This document shows positions 24,888 to 34,533 of a stretch of 64,000 bases of DNA, piece after piece. The position numbers were made by a program, and so were the translations under genes. Under the pieces are notes generated by a model. The model was given only the letters and a program-made list of their open reading frames with translations, had not been told where the DNA came from and did not search any database. Source of the stretch: Syncephalis plumigaleata. Lineage: Eukaryota; Zoopagomycota; Zoopagomycetes; Zoopagales; Piptocephalidaceae. The DNA is taken from the NCBI GenBank assembly GCA_025201365.1, contig JAIXMF010000003.1:62001-126000 (forward strand). Direction: 5' to 3'. Within the stretch, counting starts at the first letter, position 1. Each line of letters begins with the position of its first letter.

Positions 24888-25837
24888 CTAAAGTTTGCTG
24901 TTCTTCCAGCGAGGTGGTCGTCGCTCGGCAAATGCCGCAATACCCTCGCGTATATTGTCACTCGTTGACATGTTCTTTAGCTCTTCGGATTGGATAAGTC
25001 GCTGTGTTGCTTCACGAGTCGAAGCGTTCAGTGCCCAGTTGGCAGCGAGCTTGGTAATGCCAACTGCATCGGGCGAGGCAGTGGTAATGAGTCGTGCATA
25101 AGCAAGTGCCGTCTTGATCGCTTCCTTCTTGCTCTGCACGATCTCATTGACAAATCCGTACTCTTTGGCTTCACGCGCCGACAACACTCGACCAGTGAGT
25201 AGGATTGACATGGCACGCTGATAGCCAACTACGCGTAGAAGCTGCGCGATACCACCGTTGGCTGCCACCACACCACGCTTGACCTCAGGCATGGCAAAGG
25301 TGGCACGCTCGGTGGCTACTACGACATCGCAAGCGAGAGCCAACTCCATACCGCCACCGAACGTGTAGCCTTGTACGGCGGCAATCACCGGTTTACGAGC
25401 GTCAACACGTCGTGTCAATCCACCGAAACCAGATGGCGGATAAGCATCGATGCTTACCGCTGCCATACCAGCTCTACCGTTTTGCTGACCACTAGCATTG
25501 CCGGTTTGATCATGCGGTACGCTAGACTTTAGGTCGGCTCCTGCGCAGAAACTCTTGTCGCCCGCACCGGTTATCTAGGAAATAAGGGCAAACGTAAAGG
25601 TTAGTCAATAGTTACTAGTGATAGCATATTTAGCTGGAGGATACGTGCCACTGAGCACCAAATTTCTGGCTCGCTTTCCACGTAGTCAAACACAGTGGCT
25701 AGTTCGTAATGAGCAGGTAGGTGCAAGGCATTTCGCATATCTGGTCGATTTAGCGTAATAAGCAGCGTATGTGGTGCCGCCAACTGCAACAAGCAATATT
25801 TTGTAGAGGGCAACGGCGAGGTTAGCTTGTGCGTCAT
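24888..25837 (-). CDS. Enoyl-CoA hydratase/isomerase (crotonase) family protein
   Basis: This is a crotonase-fold enzyme acting on acyl-CoA thioesters, likely in fatty acid or amino acid breakdown. The exact substrate is not evident. Exon 1 is 25837-25653 or 25652 (MTHKLTSPLPSTKY, then LLITLNRPDMRNALHLPAH), the intron has an unusual GTGGCA donor, and exon 2 is 25574-24888. Joined, they give about 290 residues, normal for the family. Key motifs are ITGAGDKSFCAGADLK (oxyanion-hole region), VQGYTFGGGMELALACDVVV, FAMPEVKRGVVAANGG and LLTGRVLSAREAKEYGFVNE. The first catalytic-type Glu lies in GGGMELA and the second in PEVKRG. The C-terminus ends RRPPRWKNSKL, without a peroxisomal SKL, and no clear mitochondrial presequence is seen at this start. 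Its 5' flank is the right arm of the inverted repeat. Confidence 0.9.
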
Positions 25838-25900
25838 GGTCGAGTATTCGAGATAGTGTAATCTTTTGCTTGCAAATAGTACAATTACGAAAGGAATAGT

Positions 25901-26050
25901 AAAAAGAGAAGCGTACTTGTAGTACGATGACGCAGTTCCTCGGCTCACCTTAAGCCGAATAATACAGTGTTTTTCTCCTCAGTAAAATTGAAAGTCATCG
26001 ATGTGGTAATCCAATCATTATATGCTTATTGTCATTCAACTAGTAAATTC
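25901..26050 (-). repeat. Right arm of the inverted repeat, 5' flank of the crotonase gene
   Basis: This is the reverse complement of the arm at 20851-21000, sharing TTGGATTACCACATCGATGA, CTTTCAATTTTACTG, TTCGGCTTAAGGTGAGC and TCGTACTACAAGTACGCTT. It lies between the ERCC1 stop and the crotonase start, and therefore probably contains the crotonase promoter. The arms enclose 4.9 kb containing the F-box pair and the crotonase gene. Confidence 0.9.
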
Positions 26051-26145
26051 TACACATTTATTAACAAAGGGTCTAATATCTATGTAGGAAACAAGATATG
26101 AACTATTTATTAATCTTTTCAATTAAATACATTGCCATCAACTAT

Positions 26146-27545
26146 TCAACCATGTGTAATAAATGGTTGTGAAAATGCCTCACGAAGTCGACGTACTTTT
26201 TGTTCGCCAAATCCTGGTAGCGCGCTTAATTCCTCGGGAGTTGCTTCGATAATTCGCTTCACAGACTAAGGTCGTTTTACATCAGCTATTCCACTGCTTT
26301 CCTAACTGTTATAAACTTACATGGAAATTAGATATGAGCGTGAGGACATCGGTACGAGTAATGGATTTGATGCCCGTCAAGAATTTAGTCAACTAATGTT
26401 TACGCGCCTATATGATCAGTATTCTACGATGGTACAAATAGATGGTGCTGATTATGATCTACACCGACTCACCCTAGCAAGGTAGATATCATCGACTCGT
26501 TCACGAATGGCATCAGGTGGACGATGTTCATACGCCTTGAATGTCTCAATGTATCGTCCAACCTCTTCTGCACTAATAAGATAATCGCATGCTTACTATT
26601 ATGATCATAATCGTAATCATAATAATAATACTTACCTCCAACCAAGGAACAACGTCATATTACTATTGATTGCCAGCTGTGTTAACTCGCGAATTAACTC
26701 TTGATGATCCGTCTATAGTGTCAATTCCTGTTATTAATCGATTATCTATGCTTATTCCAATGTCATAGCAGCTACATACCACATCCACTTGTATCATTAA
26801 TACGCGTAGCATGTATCGATTGCCTAACTTTTGTATTCTATCGTAAATGTATTCCGGTCGTAATCGATGATAGCGTAGACTAACATATTGATTAATCCGT
26901 TATTCAATATGGTTATAGATATTGACATAGACGATGATCGTCGTTTACCTTAGAAAGAGTACACATTGCGTTACTCCCACTACGTAATCTGGCAGGATAT
27001 CATCGCTCCACTCCCAACTGACATTCTTGATGTAGCGCAATACTCGATTACCTTCCTATTGTCATCGCATAAAAGCAAAAGGGTAAATAACGGCATCGCA
27101 TCCTATTACCGCTACTTACTTGACATCGATTAACGAGAATACTGTTGATGGAAGCAGGTCGCCATGTCGTTTCAAGTGGTGCTTGTCGTACGCGAGTTGT
27201 CGTAGAACCAGGCTTGCCACTATCTTGTCGACTACTTGCGGTTGTAATCGACGCGACCGGTACTTGAACCGACTTAACCGTGGCGGTATCAGCAGTTGGC
27301 GTACCACCACCACCACCAGAGGGAGACATGAATCCACCTGGTGGCATAGACGATTCCTCGTTGGATGGTCCAATCTTTTCTTGGTGTCGTTCATTGAGTA
27401 GAGCGCGTCCCCCTTGCACTTTAGCTACCAAGTCATTGGCTGCCATCTGAGCCTGCTGACGAAATGTAGAGGAAGACGTGCTCGCTTCCGCCTCTTCTAC
27501 TTTTACTTCTTCGTTTGGTGATAAATTATCTGCGTTTCGTTTCAT
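26146..27545 (-). CDS. ERCC1: ERCC1/Rad10 DNA excision repair protein
   Basis: This is the non-catalytic partner of the XPF/Rad1 nuclease, in nucleotide excision and crosslink repair. The start [18 protein letters not shown] opens a low-complexity N-terminus of about 130 residues with Gly and Ser/Thr runs. The central domain reads [54 protein letters not shown] and [19 protein letters not shown], then [20 protein letters not shown]. The C-terminal double helix-hairpin-helix includes [20 protein letters not shown] and [15 protein letters not shown], ending at a TGA at 26146. Five short introns (60-110 nt) interrupt it. The residue pattern follows human ERCC1 from the central domain to the end. 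It is divergent from the small secreted-protein gene, 277 bp away. Confidence 0.95.
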
Positions 27546-27822
27546 TATTACCGTGTAATGTATGTGACTTTGGAGGGAGAGAGAAGGGAGAGGAGAGAGT
27601 CAGGCCACAATAGAATATGAAGTGTATAAAAAAGCAACGAAACTCGTTTCGTCTTGCTGCAGTTGTCGTGCATACAACATACAGCTCTTTCTCGTTTCAT
27701 CACCATCTCACTCACTTGAACCTATTCCTACTAGTACAGCTTATCTTATTTTGCGCTCTCTCGTTCAATTCGTATATTTTGTTTCTTCTTCAGTATAATT
27801 AGTGTCTTTATATTACCATAAT

Positions 27823-28080
27823 ATGCTCGTGTCTATTCGTCGTGTCTTTGCCGTAGCAAGTATGGCAGTCATACTGGTAGTGGCAGCGGCAGGACTGGTC
27901 AACGCATTGCCCGCTTCAGATGACGGCAGCAAGTCCGTAGCTCATATCGCACCAGAAGGCCCTGTTACTCCCAAGGGTAACACGGGTGAATTCGAGAATG
28001 TTCGTCAAGTCGTTATCGACGACAATAAGACTGGCACTCGTACTCGCTTCTTTTTGAAGAGTCTTCCACCTCCCAGCTAA
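27823..28080 (+). CDS. Small secreted protein
   Basis: This is an 85-residue single-exon protein of unknown function. The N-terminus MLVSIRRVFAVASMAVIL and the following VVAAAGLVNA form a clear signal peptide with a likely cleavage after VNA. The mature part, about 57 residues, starts LPASDDGSKSVAHIAPEG and ends TRTRFFLKSLPPPS. It has no cysteines and no transmembrane segment after the signal. G+C at third codon positions is higher than in the flanking DNA, which supports real coding. The ATG at 27823 follows a pyrimidine-rich leader. It could be a secreted effector-like or structural wall peptide, but nothing in the sequence decides this. Confidence 0.7.
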   Translation: MLVSIRRVFAVASMAVILVVAAAGLVNALPASDDGSKSVAHIAPEGPVTPKGNTGEFENVRQVVIDDNKTGTRTRFFLKSLPPPS

Positions 28081-28250
28081 ATAACAACGTTAACAGCAAT
28101 AATACTCGCTTTGTTGGCATATTATAGCACTGGTTCAATTGTAGTAATACCCTATGTTATCTACGTGTCTATACATACATACATACATGCATACATAAAG
28201 CGAGAGATGGTTAAACATAATATCGTTCTTTATTTGATAATCGCATGTCT

Positions 28251-30859
28251 TTATCGTTTACGCTTGTCCATCAGCATCGTATTACTGTTGCTATCATTGT
28301 TACTATCATTGTCACGATTGTTGGATAGATGTACGTGACTTAATTGCAATAAATCCTTCAATTGCGCTACTTGTGTCTTCAAACTCCATGGCTGCTGATG
28401 TTGATATCGTCTTTGTATCATTACTGCTGCTTCTGATAATGATAATGACGATGATTCACTACTACTACTAGTAGTAGCAGTATGATCCATGTCTTCCCAT
28501 TCATCCATATCCATTAGCCAGTTATGCTGATTAGTTGTTGCTAATCCATGATGCTGTTGCTGCTTCCAATGTAACGGTAGAAATGATGCCATTAATCTGG
28601 CAATACTATTATTGACTTGAACCTTGATGTAAAGTCAATGTCAGTTGTCTCTGCATGTTTACTCGTTTGTTTCTCTTACCAATTGAGCGCGACGTTTATT
28701 GGCAGGCAATGGTGGCTTTGTCTTGTTTCGTAGATTGTACCTCGATGATGGTTTATGCATCTTTGCTACCGTTGAAGCAATCGAGGAAAGTGTACTGATA
28801 TTGACTAGTACTTGACCTGCTTTCTGCGCTATCTGTCATTTATTGTTATTATTGCAAGTTAACAGAGATATCTCGTGTGGCATTCTACGCTTGCTACTCA
28901 CCTTTTGCTGTTGCTCTTGCACTTGCAATTCATGTTGCGCCTGCTTCAGCTGATTCAATAATTTGTAATGATTGCCGTGTAGGTTTAACAGTTTATGAAA
29001 CGTCTTTGACTTGTCACGCGTAATACGATTGGCCTGTTTATCCATGGCCAGTTGCGCGTCTACAGCGTCTGTCTAGTAATCGATCATCAGTTGCTATTGA
29101 ATACTTTCTTCCCTGCTAACACGACGAGTTAGTCAGTTAGTTAGTTACCTGCTCAATAAACAACTGCTCAACTTGACGTTTAAATAGCACCAAATGCTGA
29201 TGCGTCTGTTTCTTTCGTGTATCATCCTCCGATGACTCGATATCACGACTAGCTAATGATCCCGTATGATTTGTAATGTTTCTGGAATATTTCATTCTAA
29301 TACATCAATAGGATATCGATTAATTATACTATAAACTACTAGTAATAATGGTAATGGTAATAGCTTACATGTAATCGTCTAGTTCTGATAATACACAGTC
29401 TGTAATAACATCCATAGCTGTTAATGATGCTTCATTTGTAGTAGTAGTAGTAGTCGTAGCACTACTTTCTTGATCTACTGTATCATTCCTGTCTAATTGA
29501 GGAGTATGTTGCATCTTGTAAGATTTAAATTTCATTAATTCTGTAGATGCTACTGCTGGTAGTTGTACCGCTGTTGTTGGTGCTACGGCTACTGGTTGTG
29601 GTAATGATTGTTCCTTATTTACAGTTTCCGATGTTGCTAATGGCGACATTTGAATACTATTTCTCCTTGCTAGTCGTGCCAATATTTCTGGTGATGGATT
29701 ACCGCTATGAATCGAGCTTGGTTCATACCATGAGATATCTGGAAGAGACGTGTCCTCCCGTAAATACGGGCTAGACTGACGTAGTAATGATGAGCGTCGA
29801 TACTGTTGTTGTTGCTGTTGCTGTCGGTTGCGTTGTCGTAACTGTCGTGATCCCTCACCGACATCACTCAATATGAGAGATGGCTGATCAGTGGCAGGTG
29901 CAGATGATGGTGATTCAATTCCCGTACGCGTATGTTGCTGATCATGAACTAACGATGGTCGAAATGGCTATCAAACATAGATAAGCCATCTGGAATTAAT
30001 ATATATATATGTACCACTTACTGTAGTTGTATATCTACTCGATTTCTGATATAATGGTGTATGATATTCTCGTTGCATTGTATTACTGGATGGCAGTGAT
30101 ATACGCGAACTAATCTGACTTGGTGGTGTGGTTAGTAGGTTGGACAAGTCAGTACCTGCATTGTATTTGTCATCGTGTAGATATAGCTCGTCTAACCAAC
30201 AATCATTGTTAACCATTTGTCTCTATTACTCTACTATAATCCAATTTACCCGTTAGATCTGGTTGTTGATTATCTAATGGTTCAGACTTAGCCGTATTTA
30301 CCGCCTTGTCCGTACGTCTTTCTAGATCATCCAAAATTGACGTTGATTGCAGACTATCGTTGAAACTCTTGGTTGTCATATGACGATAATGAGGATGGTC
30401 ATCGTTGTCATAAGCAACATGATCATTGTCATCATCATTGTCATCAGTAGCATCTTGCTCACTTATTGCTGACAATGTATCTGCTTGATGAACCTGCTCA
30501 TTAACAGGTGTCGATGATCTCGGTGCATCCGATAAATGTAAAAAGCCCGACAATTGACTAGAGGAATTTGAAGAGCTCGACTCGGTTGATCCAGTACGTT
30601 CATTGGGGATATTGAATCGATTAATAGACTTTTTTATAAGTGTATCAGGTCCTGGTGTTCTGAATACGTAACGGGTATTAGCATATTGTTGATAATGGCT
30701 ATTACTCGTCAATTTATTATGTATAACCTACGTATTATAATGAGTATTGGTATTCGGTATAGCTGGCTTTTTCTCGTCTATATATATGTGATATACCATA
30801 GCGTTATAGTGAATAGTCGTGTCAATGATAGTAATTCAAGTATTACCTCGAGTGTCCAT
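28251..30859 (-). CDS. Hypothetical Ser/Gln-rich coiled-coil protein
   Basis: I do not recognise this protein. It is built from six or more exons with short introns. The likely first exon begins at 30859 (MDTR before a GTAATA donor), and the body opens TRYVFRTPGPDTLIKKSINR. The N-terminal two thirds are acidic and Ser/Asn-rich with a polyGln-Arg stretch (RQQQQQQQYRRSSLLRQSSP). The C-terminal third has helical, coiled-coil-like segments such as KLLNLHGNHYKLLNQLKQ and QHELQVQEQQQK, and an IQ-like motif AAVMIQRRYQHQ. The end NSNTMLMDKRKR is basic. The order suggests a scaffold or cytoskeletal protein, but this is inference. The start and the 30713-30740 junction are uncertain, since the only intron that fits there would be 33 nt. 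Confidence 0.65.
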
Positions 30860-31018
30860 GATATGTATATATATACTCACTGGCGAGTAAAGTAAATGAA
30901 CAAGTAAACGAACAAGTAAATAAATAAAAAAGACCTCAACTCATCGTTTATTATCATTCTTGCTCCTTCCTTTTCACCTAGCTTCTTTTACTACTACTAC
31001 TCTTCCACTTCTTATTCA

Positions 31019-31571
31019 ATGATAAAGCCTAAAGTCATTGCTCAAGTGCTGCAACAAGCCGTCACTGGTGGTGTCGAGACTGCATTGTAAATAGTATTAC
31101 GCGTTTACTGGTTACGTTTTCTTTATTACTAATTGAACTTGCTCTATGAACAATAACGGTATCCCCTCGTATATAGACTATTGACGAGAGATGGTGCTAT
31201 ACTTGCTTCGGCCACGTCAGGCGGTGCCGACACGAATATACGAGCTGCCGTGGCTGCAAGTGTGTGGAAGGGCTACGAGGCTTGTCTACATTCGTGGTCA
31301 TCCTTGGACGACAGTCTACGCTCGTTCATGTTGCAGTGCGAGCAGGGTAGGGCGTTGGTGCATCCAGTAGGTGAACTCTTGGTCGTTCTAGTCGCTAATA
31401 GTCAATGTGAGATGGGTATGCTTAAGCTAAAGGTAATATTACTGGTAAATACACCGCCATCACCATGCTAACGTATTGTATTAACATCATCAATGAATAT
31501 CGCGATATACACATTAGATGGAGGCCTTAATTAAGCATTTCGAAGAACCACTCAAGAATGTCTCCTTTTAG
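31019..31571 (+). CDS. LAMTOR2: LAMTOR2/Roadblock-family Ragulator subunit
   Basis: LAMTOR2 (p14) is a roadblock/LC7 protein of the Ragulator complex, which anchors Rag GTPases and TORC1 on the lysosome or vacuole. Exons 31019-31086, 31177-31432 and 31518-31571 join in phase into 125 residues, the same length as the human protein. Exon 1 gives MIKPKVIAQVLQQAVTGGVE, aligned with the MLRPKALTQVLSQANTGGVQ type of N-terminus. It is followed by LLLTRDGAILASAT and ASVWKGYEACLHSW, then GMLKLKMEALIKHFEEPL near the end. The introns have GTAAAT and GTAATA donors. No frame problem is seen. It runs towards the aldo/keto reductase gene, with 218 bp between stops. Confidence 0.92.
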
Positions 31572-31789
31572 TCCGTTTCGATAATAAATACGCGCATATG
31601 TGTACATGTAATTAGAATATCAATCAAGTAGCAATAACTAGTTAGTTACCATAATGACATGTATATGTGTATAGATGTGAAAATGATCTTTCATAGAACG
31701 CGTTCGTTCATTTATTTATTCATTTGTTTGTGTACTTTTCCGCATCTAGTGTGCGCATATTATGGCTTATAAATGATAAGAAAGCCAAA

Positions 31790-33370
31790 CTAATTACGAT
31801 AGTTCACTACGGGTGCTGGCTTATTGCCAAGAATCACGTCGATCTCAAGCATGATCTCGGGAGTTAGCTTGGGCAATACCTCGAGTGCCTTGATATTCTC
31901 CTCGACTTGTGAGGTTCGTGAAGCACCTACAAACAAACATAGAAACATCAGTCATCATTATCATCATCATCATAATGCTTACCTGTAATAACCGTGGAGA
32001 TATGAGGGTTCTTGGCACACCAAGCGAGAGCCAATTGAGCACAGGTACAACCCAATTGTTCAGCAAGTGACTAGGTCAATGAATAAATACGTGTTAGTTC
32101 GTGGTACGCACAAGTCATTCACCAATAACATCAGGATGACTTACTAGCAATTTATCCACTTTCTCAATACGCTTCCTGCCTTTCTCCGATTCTAATCCAC
32201 CGCGAAGGATCTTTGACATGTCCCCTTGACCAGCTAGACGACTATCACTAGGAATGCCCTTGTTGTACTTGCCCGTAAGTACACCGCTCGCCAATGGACT
32301 CCAGATGGTGGTACCTAGACCACGCTTCTTGTACAATGGATCGTATTCCTTTTCAACTCGCTCACGTTCGAACATGTTATATTGCGGTTGTTCAACCTGT
32401 ATCATACATCATACATCATACATAATTAGCAATAATATCAGAGACAGTGTATACTATACTACACTTACCGTAGGACCAATAAGATTAAGACGATCAGCAA
32501 TACCGTATGCCTCTGACAATTCTTCTGCACTCCATTCACTTGTACCTATCATATACAATCATCATTTATAATGAATATTCTATTCTAATACATTCATATA
32601 CATATAACTTACCCCAGTAGAATGCTTTTCCTTGATTGATGACGTGATTAAACGCACGTACCACTTCCTCCATCGGTGTCTCCGGATCAGGACGATGAGC
32701 AAAGACAATGTCGACATAGTCGAGCTGTAGTCGCTTCAACGAGGCATCCAATCCTTCAATAATATGCTTGCGGGATAGACCACGATCATTAGGGCCTAGT
32801 TATTCATTGATGATTAGTGATATGAAATAGAATAGTAAACAAGCATAGTCTATTAACTACTTACCCTTGCCACCCCAGAATAGCTTAGTAGAAATGACGA
32901 TATCCGATCGTTTCCATCCGCATCGTTTAATGACATTACCCATAACAATCTCGGATTGGCCATCTATTATGAAATGGTAATGATAATTGTGTTGCAATTG
33001 ATTAGGATAGGATAGACACGGAATAGAATAGTTGATGGATTGCTCATCTATCTCTTTTCTGTATTACATACCTGCATAGACTTCAGCCGTATCGAAAAAG
33101 TTGACACCCAACTCATAGGCACGTTTCATACATTCATAAGTTCCATCTGGGTGCAACAATAATTAGAATGTTGCACATAGTGATCACCAAATCACAAGCA
33201 TGATTGGTACCTACCTTCATCAGTTTGTCCACCATAGGTTAACCTATACATCAACAGCATTCAGCATTAGTCCATCATATGATATCGTATGACATTTGTG
33301 GGGCATACCAGCCACCAAGCGAAAGGACCGAAACCTTAAGACCGGATGAACCCAAATGACGATATTCCAT
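31790..33370 (-). CDS. Aldo/keto reductase, Kv-channel beta-subunit-like (AKR6)
   Basis: This is an NADPH-dependent oxidoreductase of the AKR6 group, related to voltage-gated potassium channel beta subunits and fungal and plant homologues. It starts [20 protein letters not shown], then LTYGGQTDE, then [18 protein letters not shown] with the Asp and Tyr of the active site, and [20 protein letters not shown] with the catalytic Lys. Next come [51 protein letters not shown] and [19 protein letters not shown]. The end [18 protein letters not shown] has the cofactor-binding SRTSQ motif. Six short introns interrupt it. The His in FAHRPDP differs from the Asn common in animal Kv-beta. The cellular substrate is unknown, and a channel partner need not exist here. 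Confidence 0.93.
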
Positions 33371-34533
33371 GATGGTGATATTTAACTAGTTAACCAGTTG
33401 AACAATAAGAAACACAAATGTGTGTACGACAGAAGGAGAGAGCGAGAGAGCGAGAGAGACAAGTGATGTAGAATAGTGATGTCGACGATGAACGAGCTAC
33501 ATTTATAGCATAACAATAGCTACAACCGGATAAATGTAAGGCCTTAAACATATCCGTTTAATGTCCTAAAATGACGTCATGTTAATCGTATTAGTAAGAA
33601 TACGAACCAGTAACTCGTATCTGATACGTGCCATATGTAACTAATATTCCATCGTGTTCTTTCCCTCCACTCTCTTGAATGAGTCAACTAACCTATAAAG
33701 CGTGTAATCTATGTCAAATGATAAGATACTTACAAATCATAATAGATATGAAATTGCATCATTATTACATGTTATTACTGAATGATAGAGATTGATAACT
33801 ATTATCATAAACATTACTTTTACACTTGTAATTATTTGAGTAAAAAAAGAAATCTATTACCATAAAACTACAGTGTTTTTCCATCCAATTTGCGCATTTA
33901 TCCTTTAACATTTGCAGTTTATTAATAGATAACTCTACACAATTGTTAACACCATTATTACCATAGAAATGCCAATTGAAACAGCACGATAATAATAACA
34001 ATTCAGTATTCAGTAATGGATCCTTTATTGATAGCGATAACTATTATTTATTCGTAACAACAATGGCTAACTGCGCAAATTGGATGGAAAAAGTCTGTAG
34101 ATAATAGAGATTGACCAAATGTTGATAATGATATTAGATACTGATATACAGTAATATGGCAGTACACGCATACGCACACACACATACAAAAAAGGGAAAT
34201 AGTAAAGAGAGAGAGAGAGAGAGAGAACAACAATGAAATCAATGGCAAGTATAAGGAATAAATAGCAAATGTGGACACATATATATATATATCTGTATAT
34301 TTAGTCCAAACCATGTATGTAATTGCTATAATATGCCCATGTATGTAAATAAGTAACAACAACAATAATAATAATGTAATATGGAATATATAGTAATGCA
34401 GTGCAAGTAAGTGGTGTGCGAATAAATGAATGCCACACACACACACACAAAAGAAAGAATGATCAATGATGATAACAGAATAGAACACGCGTATATAATA
34501 AGTATAACGTAAAATAATTAGTCATCACACTAA
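33371..34533. other. Intergenic region, reductase promoter and CCCH gene 3' flank
   Basis: The first part lies upstream of the reductase start and carries a GAGA repeat (33436-33460). The second part is the 3' flank of the minus-strand CCCH gene. It includes GAGAGA near 34206-34226, ATATAT near 34277-34292, and CACACA runs near 34173 and 34434. A palindrome-like text is notable: GTGTTTTTCCATCCAATTTGCGCA (33872-33895) is echoed at 34074-34090 as the opposite-strand TGCGCAAATTGGATGGAAAA. I see no gene here. Confidence 0.45.

Noticed and set aside
20851-26050. DNA transposon with terminal inverted repeats
   Set aside because: No transposase or target-site duplication was recognised, and one arm is explained as the crotonase promoter. 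Kept as a finding, not annotated as a mobile element.
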